DNA from: JACQPU01 sp039961715
Lineage (GTDB): Bacteria; Bacteroidota; Ignavibacteria; UBA10030
Length of the DNA: 57,555 nt
Assembly (NCBI GenBank): GCA_039961715.1
Contig: JABRVW010000028.1
Location: 1-57,555, forward strand
Direction of reading: 5' to 3'
How positions within the stretch are numbered: the stretch's first letter is position 1; every line of letters begins with the position of its first letter. The translations under genes and the position numbers were made by a program. This document shows positions 1 through 8,346 of this stretch, one piece after another. Under the pieces are notes generated by a model. The model did not search any database, was not told the DNA's origin, and worked only from the letters and a program-made list of their open reading frames with translations.

Positions 1-117
1 ATGGTTCGGACGCCGGTTTTTCCCCCTCCGAGAATTCAACGAGGAAGGGACCCCTTCCCAGCATGATCCTGGCAGCGGGGCAAGACCGGTGCAATAGCCA
101 TTCTGCCAGCTCTCCGG

Positions 118-142
118 AGAATCGTACTTAATATACGATTCT
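118..142. repeat. 9-bp perfect inverted repeat
   Basis: The arms AGAATCGTA (118-126) and TACGATTCT (134-142) are perfect reverse complements around a 7-nt AT-rich loop. No T-run follows on either strand, so a classical terminator is not well supported. It may be an operator or the transcript end of a gene to the left. Confidence 0.5.
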
Positions 143-267
143 ATTCACCGCTCTTCAACCGGAGCCGCTCGGCGCCGTTTATCGCTCCTTCGTTTCCGAG
201 GCCGTTGGTTTCAATGGCAAAGGGAGCGAAGAAGTCGTAAGAGTCATACCCTATCTCATGAATTCTT

Positions 268-296
268 TTGAAATTGGAAGTTCTTCTCCGTATCTT
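268..296 (+). promoter_or_regulatory. promoter of gltX
   Basis: TTGAAA at 268-273 and TATCTT at 291-296 are separated by exactly 17 bp. The predicted start of transcription near 303 leaves a leader of about 50 nt before gltX. The same layout recurs before many genes in this window, which strengthens the call. Confidence 0.6.
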
Positions 297-353
297 ACCC
301 AAAATGTGAGGTTGTCCCCGGTGGACAGCCTCTTTTTGTGAAAACTCCACCGT

Positions 354-1808
354 ATGCCACCTCCATCTGTCCGCGTCCGCTTTGCCCCTAGCCCCACGGG
401 ATACCTCCATGTCGGAGGACTGCGGACTGCCCTCTATAACTATCTCTTTGCCAGGCGCAACAACGGGGCTTTTGTCCTCCGAATCGAGGACACTGATCAG
501 TCCCGCAAGGTTGAGGGGGCTGTGGAGAATCTCATCGAAACGCTCCGCTGGGCAGGGATTGAGTATGACGAGGGACCGGGCAAGGAAGGCGATTTTGGAC
601 CCTACACTCAATCCCAGCGGCTTGCCCTCTACGGGGAGCATGCCCGGAAACTGATTGACGCGGGCCATGCCTACTACTGCTTCTGTACTCCGGAACGCCT
701 CGAACAGGTGCGGCAGAAACAAATCGCAATGAAGCTTCCGCCCTCATACGATCGCCACTGCCGCGATTTGCCCGCGGATACTGTCCGCCAGCGCCGCGAA
801 GCAGGAGAGGCAACCGTCATACGAATGAAGGTTCCGGTCGGCGGAGAAACAGCATTTGAGGATCTCATCCGCGGAAAGGTGACCATTGCACATAAGGTTC
901 TTGATGATCAGGTGATTGTGAAGTCCGACGGATTTCCGACCTACCATCTCGCCGTTGTCGTGGACGATCATCTGATGAACATCAGCCACGTGATCAGAGG
1001 GGAGGAGTGGCTACCGAGTACGCCAAAGCATATCATGCTCTATCAGTATTTCGGCTGGGACTTGCCCCGTTTTGCCCACCTTCCACTCCTGCTGAATCCC
1101 GACAAGACGAAGCTCAGCAAGCGGCAGGGGGACGTGGCGGTAGAGGACTACCGCAAGAAGGGTTACCTCAAGGAGGCTATCGTCAACTTCGTCGCTTTTC
1201 TGGGATGGAACCCCGGCGACGAGCGCGAGATCTTTACCCTGGAACAGTTGATCCAGGAATTCTCCCTTGAACGCGTAGGAAAATCGGGGGCTGTATTCAA
1301 CATTGAGAAGTTGAACTGGTTGAATCAACAACATCTTCGGCTCAAAGCCGATGAGGAGATTGCGCGGCTGGCTGTTCCGGTGCTCGAGGTGGCCGGCTTA
1401 AAAGACATTGATTTCCGGTACCTGGTATCTGTCGTGAAATTGATGAAGGAACGTATCACGCTTCTTCCGGATTTTGCCGATTTCGCAGGCTATTTCTTCC
1501 GGGATCCGGAAACGTTTGACGAGAAAGGAGTGAAGAAGTACTGGAATGAGGAGGCAGCGAAGGCAATGAATGTTCTGGCGGACCGCCTGCAATCTGCCTC
1601 CCCGTTTGCGCAGAAGGCGATCGAAGAGATTCTGCGTACCCTTGCAGAGGAGCTGAACGTCAGCGCGGGCAAGCTCATTCATCCCGCGCGGCTTGCTCTT
1701 TCCGGAAAGGTGGTGGGTCCCGGCTTGTTCGAGATGATGGAACTTCTGGGGAGGGAAACCGTCGTGCGTCGTCTGAGGAACGCGGACCTCGCGATCGGCA
1801 AATCCTGA
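354..1808 (+). CDS. gltX: glutamyl-tRNA synthetase
   Basis: Class I aminoacyl-tRNA synthetase that charges tRNA-Glu in the cytoplasm. The N-terminus carries the nucleotide-binding region APSPTGYLHVGG (residues 11-22), with HVGG standing for the HIGH motif. The second signature, KLSKR, lies near residue 253. A CFC pair near residue 107 followed by a further Cys resembles the zinc-binding insertion of many GluRS. The C-terminal helical anticodon-binding domain is complete, and 484 residues is normal for the family. The ATG at 354 has no clear Shine-Dalgarno site, but the protein begins with the expected residues. It is preceded by its own promoter and followed by another one, so it is probably monocistronic. 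Confidence 0.97.
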   Translation: MPPPSVRVRFAPSPTGYLHVGGLRTALYNYLFARRNNGAFVLRIEDTDQSRKVEGAVENLIETLRWAGIEYDEGPGKEGDFGPYTQSQRLALYGEHARKLIDAGHAYYCFCTPERLEQVRQKQIAMKLPPSYDRHCRDLPADTVRQRREAGEATVIRMKVPVGGETAFEDLIRGKVTIAHKVLDDQVIVKSDGFPTYHLAVVVDDHLMNISHVIRGEEWLPSTPKHIMLYQYFGWDLPRFAHLPLLLNPDKTKLSKRQGDVAVEDYRKKGYLKEAIVNFVAFLGWNPGDEREIFTLEQLIQEFSLERVGKSGAVFNIEKLNWLNQQHLRLKADEEIARLAVPVLEVAGLKDIDFRYLVSVVKLMKERITLLPDFADFAGYFFRDPETFDEKGVKKYWNEEAAKAMNVLADRLQSASPFAQKAIEEILRTLAEELNVSAGKLIHPARLALSGKVVGPGLFEMMELLGRETVVRRLRNADLAIGKS

Positions 1809-1828
1809 GCCGCCGCAATTTCCTCCAG

Positions 1829-1857
1829 TTGCCTTTCGTTCCCTCGTTCGATATATT
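1829..1857 (+). promoter_or_regulatory. promoter of the folB-folK operon
   Basis: TTGCCT at 1829-1834 and TATATT at 1852-1857 with a 17-bp spacer. Transcription would start near 1864, about 32 nt before the folB start codon. Confidence 0.65.
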
Positions 1858-1895
1858 CGATGGAATCCACTCACCGCTGAATTGACAGGAATCCC

Positions 1896-2279
1896 GTGCC
1901 CCCCCGGTCCAAACCCCCTCTCGACGTTATTCGTATCAAGAACGCGGTGTTTTACGCGTATCACGGCGTGCTTTCGGACGAACAAAACCTGGGGGGAAGG
2001 TTCGAGATCGATGTGGACCTGCATACAGACCTGAAGAAGGGCGCGACGTCGGATCACCTGAGGGATACGGTCGATTATGAGAAAGTGTATGACTGTGTCC
2101 GCTCATCGGTTCTGGGGAAGAAGTACTTCCTCCTTGAGGCGCTGGGAAGTGCAATCATCCAGGGGCTCTTGGGCAGATTCAAACAGGTCAAACGCGTAAC
2201 CGTCCGTGTGCGGAAGCCCAACGCTCCCGTGAAAGGGGTGATCGACACGGTGGAAGTCGAAATGACCCGCTCTCGATAA
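1896..2279 (+). CDS. folB: dihydroneopterin aldolase
   Basis: Converts 7,8-dihydroneopterin to 6-hydroxymethyl-dihydropterin and glycolaldehyde in folate synthesis. The 127-residue protein has the family layout: an early YHGVLSDEQ segment (about residues 22-30) and a C-terminal VRKPNAPVKGVIDTVEVEM-type segment with the conserved lysine. The GTG start at 1896 is supported by AGGA at 1887-1890. folK follows after 3 bases, so the two successive folate steps are made from one transcript. Confidence 0.93.
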   Translation: MPPRSKPPLDVIRIKNAVFYAYHGVLSDEQNLGGRFEIDVDLHTDLKKGATSDHLRDTVDYEKVYDCVRSSVLGKKYFLLEALGSAIIQGLLGRFKQVKRVTVRVRKPNAPVKGVIDTVEVEMTRSR

Positions 2280-2282
2280 GCC

Positions 2283-2834
2283 ATGCCACGCGTGTTTCTC
2301 GGACTCGGCTCCAATAAAGGCGACAGGCTTCGCTTTTTGCAGGAGGCATTCGCAAGACTGGCCGCAGTGCATGGTGTCGGTGCGAAGGCGTGGTCGGCGA
2401 TATACGAAACAAGCCCCTACGGCTTCAGAGATCAGGGGGATTTCTTGAATGCGGTGATCGAGGTCCTGACCGATCTGGATCCCGCCACGCTGCATGCGGA
2501 AATCAGGATGGTTGAGTCGCTTGTGGGCCGGACCCCGTCTATCCGGTGGGGCCCCCGCGAGATCGATATCGACCTTCTGCTGTACGGTTCTGAAATCATC
2601 GAAACCCGCTCCCTGGTGATCCCGCACCACGGACTTGCGGGACGACGTTTCGTGCTTGAGCCGCTGGCCGAAATCGCCCCGGATGTGGTGGATCCCAGGA
2701 CTGGAAAGGCCGTCAGGGTTCTTCTGGAGGAATGTCCGGATCGCGGGACGGTTACGCGTACGTCCTGGAAATTGACTACTCACGAACAGGTCTACGACTC
2801 CGAAGGAGAGCATACGCTTGCACGCAGGAAATGA
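2283..2834 (+). CDS. folK: 6-hydroxymethyl-7,8-dihydropterin pyrophosphokinase
   Basis: Transfers pyrophosphate from ATP to hydroxymethyl-dihydropterin, the step after FolB. The N-terminal GLGSNKGDR segment (about residues 6-14) and the HPPK signature RWGPREIDIDLL (about residues 88-99) are intact. The last 16 residues are read in another frame as the start of the next gene, which begins at a TTG inside folK. At 183 residues it is slightly longer than the usual 160, with the extra residues at the C-terminus. Confidence 0.95.
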   Translation: MPRVFLGLGSNKGDRLRFLQEAFARLAAVHGVGAKAWSAIYETSPYGFRDQGDFLNAVIEVLTDLDPATLHAEIRMVESLVGRTPSIRWGPREIDIDLLLYGSEIIETRSLVIPHHGLAGRRFVLEPLAEIAPDVVDPRTGKAVRVLLEECPDRGTVTRTSWKLTTHEQVYDSEGEHTLARRK

Positions 2835-3477
2835 AGAACTTCGGCATATTGCCATTGAAGGTGTCATCGGTGCCGGGAAGACGACCCTCGCCACGATGCT
2901 TGCCGAGAGGCTCGGGGGCAGGCTTGTGTTGGAACGGTTCGAGGAGAATCCGTTTTTGCCGAAGTTCTATGAAGATCCGGAACACTACGCGTTTCAAACC
3001 CAGATCTTCTTTTTGTTGAGTCGCTTCAGACAACAGCAGGAGCTGTTTCAGGCCGATTTGTTCCACAAGCATGTCGTTTCGGATTACATCTTCGAGAAGG
3101 ACAAGATCTTCGCGTACCTGACACTGCAGGACGATGAGCTGAAGCTGTATGAAGCCGTCCTGGGCGCGATTGAGAAGAACATTCCGGTGCCCGATCTTGT
3201 TGTCTATCTCCAATCCAGCGTCGAACGGCTCATGAGCAACATTCGGCATCGGGCCCGGGAGTACGAGGAGCACATCACGGAAGAGTACATCCGTGAGTTG
3301 AATGAGGCGTACAACTATTTCTTCTTTCGCTACAAGGCATCTCCGCTCCTGATTGTGAAATCGACGGAGATCGATTTTGTGAACAACCCGCGGGACTTTG
3401 AGGACCTCCTCCAGCAGATCCTCCGCCCGAACCGCGCGCCGGTCGAGTACTATAGTCCTGCCGCCAGGGAACGGTAA
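2818..3477 (+). CDS. deoxynucleoside kinase (deoxyadenosine/deoxycytidine kinase type)
   Basis: Salvage kinase that phosphorylates deoxynucleosides. It has a P-loop GVIGAGKTT (about residues 15-23), the substrate-side SDYIFEKDKIF segment near residue 90 and an arginine-rich lid RHRAREYE near residue 143. The length of 219 residues is typical. I chose the TTG at 2818 because AAGGAG lies at a good distance before it (2803-2808) and the protein begins with a short leader before the P-loop. It overlaps folK by 17 bases, which suggests translational coupling. The sequence alone does not show which base it prefers. Confidence 0.9.
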   Translation: MHAGNEELRHIAIEGVIGAGKTTLATMLAERLGGRLVLERFEENPFLPKFYEDPEHYAFQTQIFFLLSRFRQQQELFQADLFHKHVVSDYIFEKDKIFAYLTLQDDELKLYEAVLGAIEKNIPVPDLVVYLQSSVERLMSNIRHRAREYEEHITEEYIRELNEAYNYFFFRYKASPLLIVKSTEIDFVNNPRDFEDLLQQILRPNRAPVEYYSPAARER

Positions 3478-3479
3478 CG

Positions 3480-3683
3480 GTGTTTCTTCGCATTCTCCTC
3501 TGGACGCTGATCGTCATTGTCCTGATCCGGTTTGTTTCCAGGCTTGTGACAACGTTCCTGGGTTCGTCCACCCGAACTCCCCAACCGCCTCCGTCTCCCC
3601 GTTCCGACCAGAAGAATCCGCCGGCGTACAGGGATGTGAGGGACGCAAAGTACACGGATATCCCTGAAGACAAGCATTCCTGA
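3480..3683 (+). CDS. small membrane protein, DUF4834-like
   Basis: A 67-residue protein with one hydrophobic N-terminal segment (about residues 3-27) and a proline-rich, charged tail. The GTG start lies 2 bases after the kinase stop, so it belongs to the same operon. The pattern of a short membrane anchor with a polar tail next to a deoxynucleoside kinase resembles the DUF4834 family known from Bacteroidota. The function is unknown. Confidence 0.65.
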   Translation: MFLRILLWTLIVIVLIRFVSRLVTTFLGSSTRTPQPPPSPRSDQKNPPAYRDVRDAKYTDIPEDKHS

Positions 3684-3699
3684 CATCCGGCGATTTCGT

Positions 3700-3728
3700 T
3701 TGAACCTCAGGCCTTTGTTTGATATATT
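3700..3728 (+). promoter_or_regulatory. promoter of asnS
   Basis: TTGAAC at 3700-3705, a 17-bp spacer and TATATT at 3723-3728. The predicted start near 3735 gives a leader of about 47 nt. Confidence 0.7.
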
Positions 3729-3781
3729 GAAGCCATTTGTAAATCGGCTTCCGACTTCTTTTTGACTCCAACTGACCACGA

Positions 3782-5077
3782 ATGGCCCGAGCGTACGTAG
3801 AAGAGCTCCAACAGCATATCGGGAAAGACGTCCAGCTTCAGGGGTGGGTGTACAACAAGCGATCGAGCGGCAAAATCCGGTTTGTGCTTCTCCGTGACGG
3901 GACGGGCATTGTCCAGTGCGTCATGGTCAAGGGACAGGTTCCGGATCATGTCTTCAAGCTCTTCGATGGTCTCACCCAGGAATCTTCAATCTCCCTGTGG
4001 GGAAGAGTCCGCAAGGACGATCGCGCTCCGGGCGGGGTCGAACTCGACCTCAGCGACCTCCAGGTTATCCAGATCGCACAGGATTATCCGATCACGCCCA
4101 AGGAGCACGGCGTGGAGTTCCTGGTCGATCGCCGCCATCTCTGGCTCCGCTCCGCCCGTCAGCATGCCATCATGCGCATCCGGCATCGGCTCATCAAGGC
4201 GATCCGGGACTTTTTTGACGAGCGGGGATTCACCCTCATCGATTCACCCATCCTGACCCCGGCCTCGTGCGAGGGTACCACCACGCTGTTTGAAACCGAG
4301 TACTTCGATCTGGGAAAGGCCTACCTGACGCAATCCGGTCAGCTCTACGCCGAAGCCGGGGCGATGGCCTTTGGCAAGGTGTATTGTTTCGGGCCGACGT
4401 TCCGGGCGGAGAAATCGAAGACACGCAGGCATCTGACGGAATTCTGGATGGTGGAGCCGGAAGTGGCGTTCATGGACCTGGAGCAGGACATGGACCTCGC
4501 CGAGGAGTTCCTGGAGTACATCGTTCAGACGGTCCTGAAGGACAGGGCCCAGGAGTTGAAGGCGCTGGAACGGAATACGAAATTTCTCGAAAACGTAAAG
4601 CGCCCCCTGCCGCGCATTACATACGATGAGGCAGTCGAAATTCTGAAGAAGAAGGGCTCGCCATTCGAGTGGGGAAATGACTTTGGAGGGACGGACGAAA
4701 CGATCATTTCAGAGCAGTTTGACCGGCCTGTGATGGTGCACCGCTACCCGGCGAAGATCAAAGCCTTCTACATGAAACGCGATCCGAAGAATCCGGATCT
4801 TGCGCTCGCGGTGGACGTGCTCGCTCCTGAGGGATACGGTGAAGTAATCGGAGGAAGCCAGCGCGAGGATGATCATGATACCCTGCTCAAGCGACTCGAG
4901 GAACACAATCTGCCCCGGGAAGCCTTCCAATGGTACCTTGATCTTCGGAAATATGGCAGTGTGCCGCACGCGGGGTTTGGTCTGGGGCTGGAGCGGACCG
5001 TGTCGTGGATCTGCGGCCTGGATCATATTCGGGAAACGAGTCCCTTTCCGCGGATGATCTACAGGATCACGCCTTAA
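3782..5077 (+). CDS. asnS: asparaginyl-tRNA synthetase
   Basis: Class IIb synthetase that charges tRNA-Asn. An N-terminal OB-fold anticodon-binding domain (about residues 1-105) is followed by the catalytic core with motif 2 around FRAEKSKTRRHLTEF (about residue 208) and motif 3 GFGLGLERT near residue 405. The C-terminal SPFPRMIYR ending is typical of AsnRS rather than AspRS. Its presence implies direct charging of tRNA-Asn. The length of 431 residues is normal, and the gene has its own promoter. Confidence 0.95.
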   Translation: MARAYVEELQQHIGKDVQLQGWVYNKRSSGKIRFVLLRDGTGIVQCVMVKGQVPDHVFKLFDGLTQESSISLWGRVRKDDRAPGGVELDLSDLQVIQIAQDYPITPKEHGVEFLVDRRHLWLRSARQHAIMRIRHRLIKAIRDFFDERGFTLIDSPILTPASCEGTTTLFETEYFDLGKAYLTQSGQLYAEAGAMAFGKVYCFGPTFRAEKSKTRRHLTEFWMVEPEVAFMDLEQDMDLAEEFLEYIVQTVLKDRAQELKALERNTKFLENVKRPLPRITYDEAVEILKKKGSPFEWGNDFGGTDETIISEQFDRPVMVHRYPAKIKAFYMKRDPKNPDLALAVDVLAPEGYGEVIGGSQREDDHDTLLKRLEEHNLPREAFQWYLDLRKYGSVPHAGFGLGLERTVSWICGLDHIRETSPFPRMIYRITP

Positions 5078-5083
5078 CCGGCC

Positions 5084-5108
5084 TTCTCTGTGTCCTCTGT
5101 GGTTCTCT
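5084..5108. repeat. short CTCTGTG-type intergenic repeat
   Basis: Two neighbouring copies of a CTCTGTG word (TTCTCTGTGTCCTCTGTGG at 5084-5102) lie between asnS and the ABC transporter. From memory, words of the type CACAGAG-NN-CACAGAG are interspersed in intergenic DNA of many FCB-group and other genomes. Only one instance was noticed in this window. Confidence 0.35.
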
Positions 5109-5137
5109 TTTGACATGGCGCGTCATCCAATATTCCA

Positions 5138-6271
5138 ATGCTAACAGTCCGCAACCTTCGCAAAGAGTTCGACACGGTTGTCGCCGTTGACGGGGTGTCC
5201 CTCACCGTCGAACGGGGCGAACTCTTCGGACTTCTCGGTCCGAACGGCGCGGGGAAGACGACGACGATTCGAACGGTTCTGAATATTATCAGGCCTGACA
5301 GCGGGGAGATTCGGTTTGACGGACAACCGTTCACGACAGGGATGTGGAACATCATCGGCTACCTTCCCGAGGAGCGGGGGCTCTACCGAAAGAGCAGGGT
5401 GATCACGACACTCCTCTACTTCGCGGCGCTGAAGGGAAAGAAGGGGGAGGAAGTTCGTCTCAGCGCGTACGAATGGCTTGAGAAGCTTGGTCTTGCCGAC
5501 AGGGCGGAGGCGCGAATCGATGAGCTTTCCAAGGGAAACCAGCAGAAGATCCAGCTCATCACGGCCCTCCTCCATGACCCCCAGTTGCTCATCCTCGATG
5601 AACCATTCTCAGGTTTCGATCCGGTCAATCAGATTGTTCTTAAGGATATCCTGATGGATCTGCGACGGAAAGGGGTCGCGATCATCTTCTCGACGCATCA
5701 GATGGAACAGGTCGAGAAAATGTGTGACAACATCTGTCTGATCAACAAAGGAAAGCCGGTGCTTCAAGGCCCCTTGAAGCAGATCAAACAGCAGTACGGA
5801 AGGAACTCTGTTCACGTGGAATATGAAGGCGATGGAACGTTTTTGAAAGCGCTGCCGGGGGTCCGAAAGGCCGACGTGTATCAGAATTACGCTGAGCTTG
5901 AGCTGGCGGAGCCGGGCCGGTCGGGCGAATTGCTGAAAACAATTGTCGGCAGGCTTGACGTTCGAAAATTTGAGCTCCTTGAGCCATCTCTCCACTCGAT
6001 CTTCATCTCAGTGGTAGGTCCCCCGCCCGAGGCGTCTCTGGCGCAGGATCAATCCGGACCCGCCAAGATCTCCCGGCCAACCCGGGCGATATCACCCAAA
6101 GTGAAAAAGGCGATCGCATCGCTTGCGCTGACGATCATCGTGGCGCTCCTCGTTGTTCTGACACGGGGTGAGGAGGATGGCTGGGCGATTCCGGCACTCC
6201 TGTTGGGGGCGATTCTCCTCTCCGGTTTCCGCCTATTCAAGGTGATCAAGGCGGAAGGAGAGAGCTCATGA
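5138..6271 (+). CDS. ABC transporter ATP-binding protein, NatA-like, with membrane tail
   Basis: ATPase of an ABC-2 type exporter. Walker A GPNGAGKT (residues 34-41), the signature LSKGNQQ (about residue 129), Walker B LLILDEPFSGFD (about residue 149) and the switch His in STHQMEQ are present. A regulatory DUF4162-like region follows. Unusually, the last 50 or so residues (about 327-377) form two hydrophobic stretches that look like a membrane hairpin, while most NatA-type ATPases end near residue 310. The stop overlaps the start of the permease gene by 4 bases. NatAB of Bacillus extrudes sodium, but related pairs export other substrates, so the substrate is inferred. Confidence 0.85.
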   Translation: MLTVRNLRKEFDTVVAVDGVSLTVERGELFGLLGPNGAGKTTTIRTVLNIIRPDSGEIRFDGQPFTTGMWNIIGYLPEERGLYRKSRVITTLLYFAALKGKKGEEVRLSAYEWLEKLGLADRAEARIDELSKGNQQKIQLITALLHDPQLLILDEPFSGFDPVNQIVLKDILMDLRRKGVAIIFSTHQMEQVEKMCDNICLINKGKPVLQGPLKQIKQQYGRNSVHVEYEGDGTFLKALPGVRKADVYQNYAELELAEPGRSGELLKTIVGRLDVRKFELLEPSLHSIFISVVGPPPEASLAQDQSGPAKISRPTRAISPKVKKAIASLALTIIVALLVVLTRGEEDGWAIPALLLGAILLSGFRLFKVIKAEGESS

Positions 6272-7512
6272 AGTTCCTGAGCGTGGCACAATGGGAGTTC
6301 CTCGAGAAGATCAAGTCCAAAGCGTTTTTGATCTCGTTGGTTCTGCTTCCGATCATCATGGTCGGGTTTGGCGTGCTTCCGGGCGTCCTCGCATCGCAGA
6401 CGGAAGACGAGAAGACCGTTATAGGAATCATTGATGAGACCGGAAGACTGGCAGACGCTTTAGATAGACGGCTGAGAGAGAAATATGAGTTGGGGGATGG
6501 AAGTCCTGTCTATGAATTGAGAGATTTGGGGTCGCTCGGTGGTGACCCCGAGCAGCGCAGGGCACTCGCGAACGCGATGGTTTCGGAAAAGGAGATTGAA
6601 GGGTACTTCACGATTCCTGCGACGGTCTATGACAGCGGTGCGGTGGAATACCGCTCGGAAAACGCAGGGAACCTTCGGGTCATCGAACGGTTTGGCCGGA
6701 CGATTGAAGAGGTCATCATGGCCGCCCGGTTCTCGGAACGCGGCTATGATCCATCCGTCATCAAGAGTCTCATGACAGATGTGGATGTCCGTCCCATCAA
6801 ACTCTCCGGTAGCGGAGACGAGTCGGAGTCGGGCTTCCTCGAAACCTTCTTCAGCGCGTACATCTTCATCATGATGTTGATGTTCCTTGTCCTTACCTCG
6901 GGACAGCTTCTGATCCGCAGCGTGGTGGAGGAAAAATCCAACCGGGTGATTGAAGTCCTGCTCTCATCGTGCTCGGCGAACGATCTGATGGTCGGAAAGA
7001 TCCTCGGGCTCAGCGGGCTGGGATTGTTTCAGGTGTTTGTGTGGTTGATCATCGGGGCGGTGCTGATGCTGAAGTTCGGATCGTTCTCCATCCCGCTTGA
7101 TCACGTGCTGTTGATGATGATGTATTTTGTTCTCGGGTACCTGTTGTATGCAGCGATCTTCGTCGGCGCAGGCTCACCGGTGACCACGGAGCAGGAAGCT
7201 CAGCAAATCACCTCGTACGTGAGCCTGACGCTGGTGTTCCCGATTGTGCTGGCGGTGCCCGCAATGCAGAATCCGGATTCCACGCTCATCCAGGTCCTGA
7301 CGTTTGTACCGTTGCTGACCCCGGCATTCATGCTGATGAGGATCCCGATTCAAATGCCGGCAACCTGGGAAATTGTTCTTACGCTGACGATTCTCCTGTT
7401 GTGCACTGTTGGCGCGATGTGGCTGGCGGGGAGGATCTTCAGAATTGCGATCCTTGTCTATGGAAAGCGCCCGACCCTTGCCGAGCTTGGCCGGTGGATC
7501 AGGACACCCTAA
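6268..7512 (+). CDS. ABC-2 type permease, NatB-like
   Basis: Membrane partner of the preceding ATPase. One transmembrane helix (about residues 20-43) is followed by an extracytoplasmic domain of about 150 residues and then six hydrophobic segments from about residue 195 to the end. The VVEEKSNRVIEVLLSS segment (about residue 215) is the coupling-helix signature of ABC-2/NatB permeases. The start overlaps the ATPase gene (ATGA), and nuoJ begins 15 bases downstream, so the exporter is probably co-transcribed with the complex I genes. Confidence 0.87.
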   Translation: MKFLSVAQWEFLEKIKSKAFLISLVLLPIIMVGFGVLPGVLASQTEDEKTVIGIIDETGRLADALDRRLREKYELGDGSPVYELRDLGSLGGDPEQRRALANAMVSEKEIEGYFTIPATVYDSGAVEYRSENAGNLRVIERFGRTIEEVIMAARFSERGYDPSVIKSLMTDVDVRPIKLSGSGDESESGFLETFFSAYIFIMMLMFLVLTSGQLLIRSVVEEKSNRVIEVLLSSCSANDLMVGKILGLSGLGLFQVFVWLIIGAVLMLKFGSFSIPLDHVLLMMMYFVLGYLLYAAIFVGAGSPVTTEQEAQQITSYVSLTLVFPIVLAVPAMQNPDSTLIQVLTFVPLLTPAFMLMRIPIQMPATWEIVLTLTILLLCTVGAMWLAGRIFRIAILVYGKRPTLAELGRWIRTP

Positions 7513-7527
7513 GGAAGGAATCCTGCG

Positions 7528-8037
7528 GTGAATATCGAAGTCGTCTTGTTTGTCATCCTGGCTGTGACTTTCGTCGGATCGGGCATTATGGTGATCACCC
7601 GCCGGAGCCCGGTGCTCGCGGTCCTCTATCTGATTCTGAATTTCTTTGCTCTGGCCGGACTATACCTCACCCTGCAGGCCCAGTTCATCGCGGTCATCCA
7701 GATTATCGTCTATGCAGGGGCCATTATGGTCCTGTTCCTGTTTGTTATTATGCTGTTGAATCTGAAGGACGAGGAGAAACTCATCGAAAAGATCACGGTT
7801 CGCAAAGTGCTCGCTGTCGGACTGAGCGCAGCCGTTATGCTTGAGGTACTGTACATCATCTGGATTTCGACCCCGAGGATCGAACGGGATGTTGTGAAGG
7901 CCGAGGAGCTTGGGAGCGTCGAAGCGATTGGAAGGGCGCTGTTCAGCGACTTCCTCTTTCCGTTCGAAGTGACTTCCATTGTCCTCATCGTTGCCATCGT
8001 CGGGGCCGTGATACTGGCGAAGAAGAAACTGGACTGA
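7528..8037 (+). CDS. nuoJ: NADH-quinone oxidoreductase subunit J
   Basis: Membrane subunit of respiratory complex I. It has five predicted helices over 169 residues, including the conserved YAGAIMVLFLFVIMLLNL segment near residue 60, which contributes to the ion path at the quinone end. The GTG start at 7528 follows AAGGAAGGAA at a good distance. nuoK begins 2 bases after its stop. The usual upstream genes nuoA to nuoI are absent and replaced by the ABC exporter. Confidence 0.94.
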   Translation: MNIEVVLFVILAVTFVGSGIMVITRRSPVLAVLYLILNFFALAGLYLTLQAQFIAVIQIIVYAGAIMVLFLFVIMLLNLKDEEKLIEKITVRKVLAVGLSAAVMLEVLYIIWISTPRIERDVVKAEELGSVEAIGRALFSDFLFPFEVTSIVLIVAIVGAVILAKKKLD

Positions 8038-8039
8038 CC

Positions 8040-8342
8040 ATGATCGATCTCAACAGCTACCTGATCCTGTCCGCAGGCGTTTTCATCCTCGGCGTTATCG
8101 GGGTGGTGACCCGCCGGAATGCCATCATCGTGTTCATGTCCATCGAGCTGATGCTGAACTCGGTCAATCTCACGCTGGTGGCCTTCTCGTCGTTTCTGGG
8201 GGATGTAACGGGGCAAATCCTCGTGTTCTTTGTTATGACCATCGCGGCAGCGGAGGCTGCGGTCGGGCTTGCGATCATCATCGCGCTCTTTCGCAACAAG
8301 CAGACGGTCAACATTGATGAAATCAACATCCTGAAGTGGTGA
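8040..8342 (+). CDS. nuoK: NADH-quinone oxidoreductase subunit K
   Basis: A 100-residue, three-helix complex I subunit homologous to MrpC of multisubunit antiporters. The SIELMLNSVNL segment (about residues 34-45) and the later AAAEAAVGLAI segment carry the membrane glutamates typical of the proton path. It is tightly packed between nuoJ and nuoL. Confidence 0.96.
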   Translation: MIDLNSYLILSAGVFILGVIGVVTRRNAIIVFMSIELMLNSVNLTLVAFSSFLGDVTGQILVFFVMTIAAAEAAVGLAIIIALFRNKQTVNIDEINILKW

Positions 8343-8346
8343 ATGC

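Larger units (their letters stand above)
1..353. other. gene-poor stretch upstream of gltX
   Basis: No convincing gene was found here. It contains an inverted repeat at 118-142 and a good promoter at 268-296. A minus-strand frame is open from inside gltX down to a stop at 141-143, but most of it is antisense to gltX and it matches no family I recognise. Short plus-strand frames at the left edge stop within about 100 bases and could be the tail of a gene lying outside the window. Confidence 0.5.

Noticed and set aside
141..722. 193-codon minus-strand frame as a real gene
   Set aside because: Two thirds of it lie opposite the N-terminus of gltX; no known family; kept only as a low-interest finding.
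5100..5137. Promoter just before the NatA-like gene (TTGACA near 5110)
   Set aside because: No -10 box at 16-18 bp; the spacing to the TATTCC and AATATT words is too short, and the start codon would precede the transcription start.
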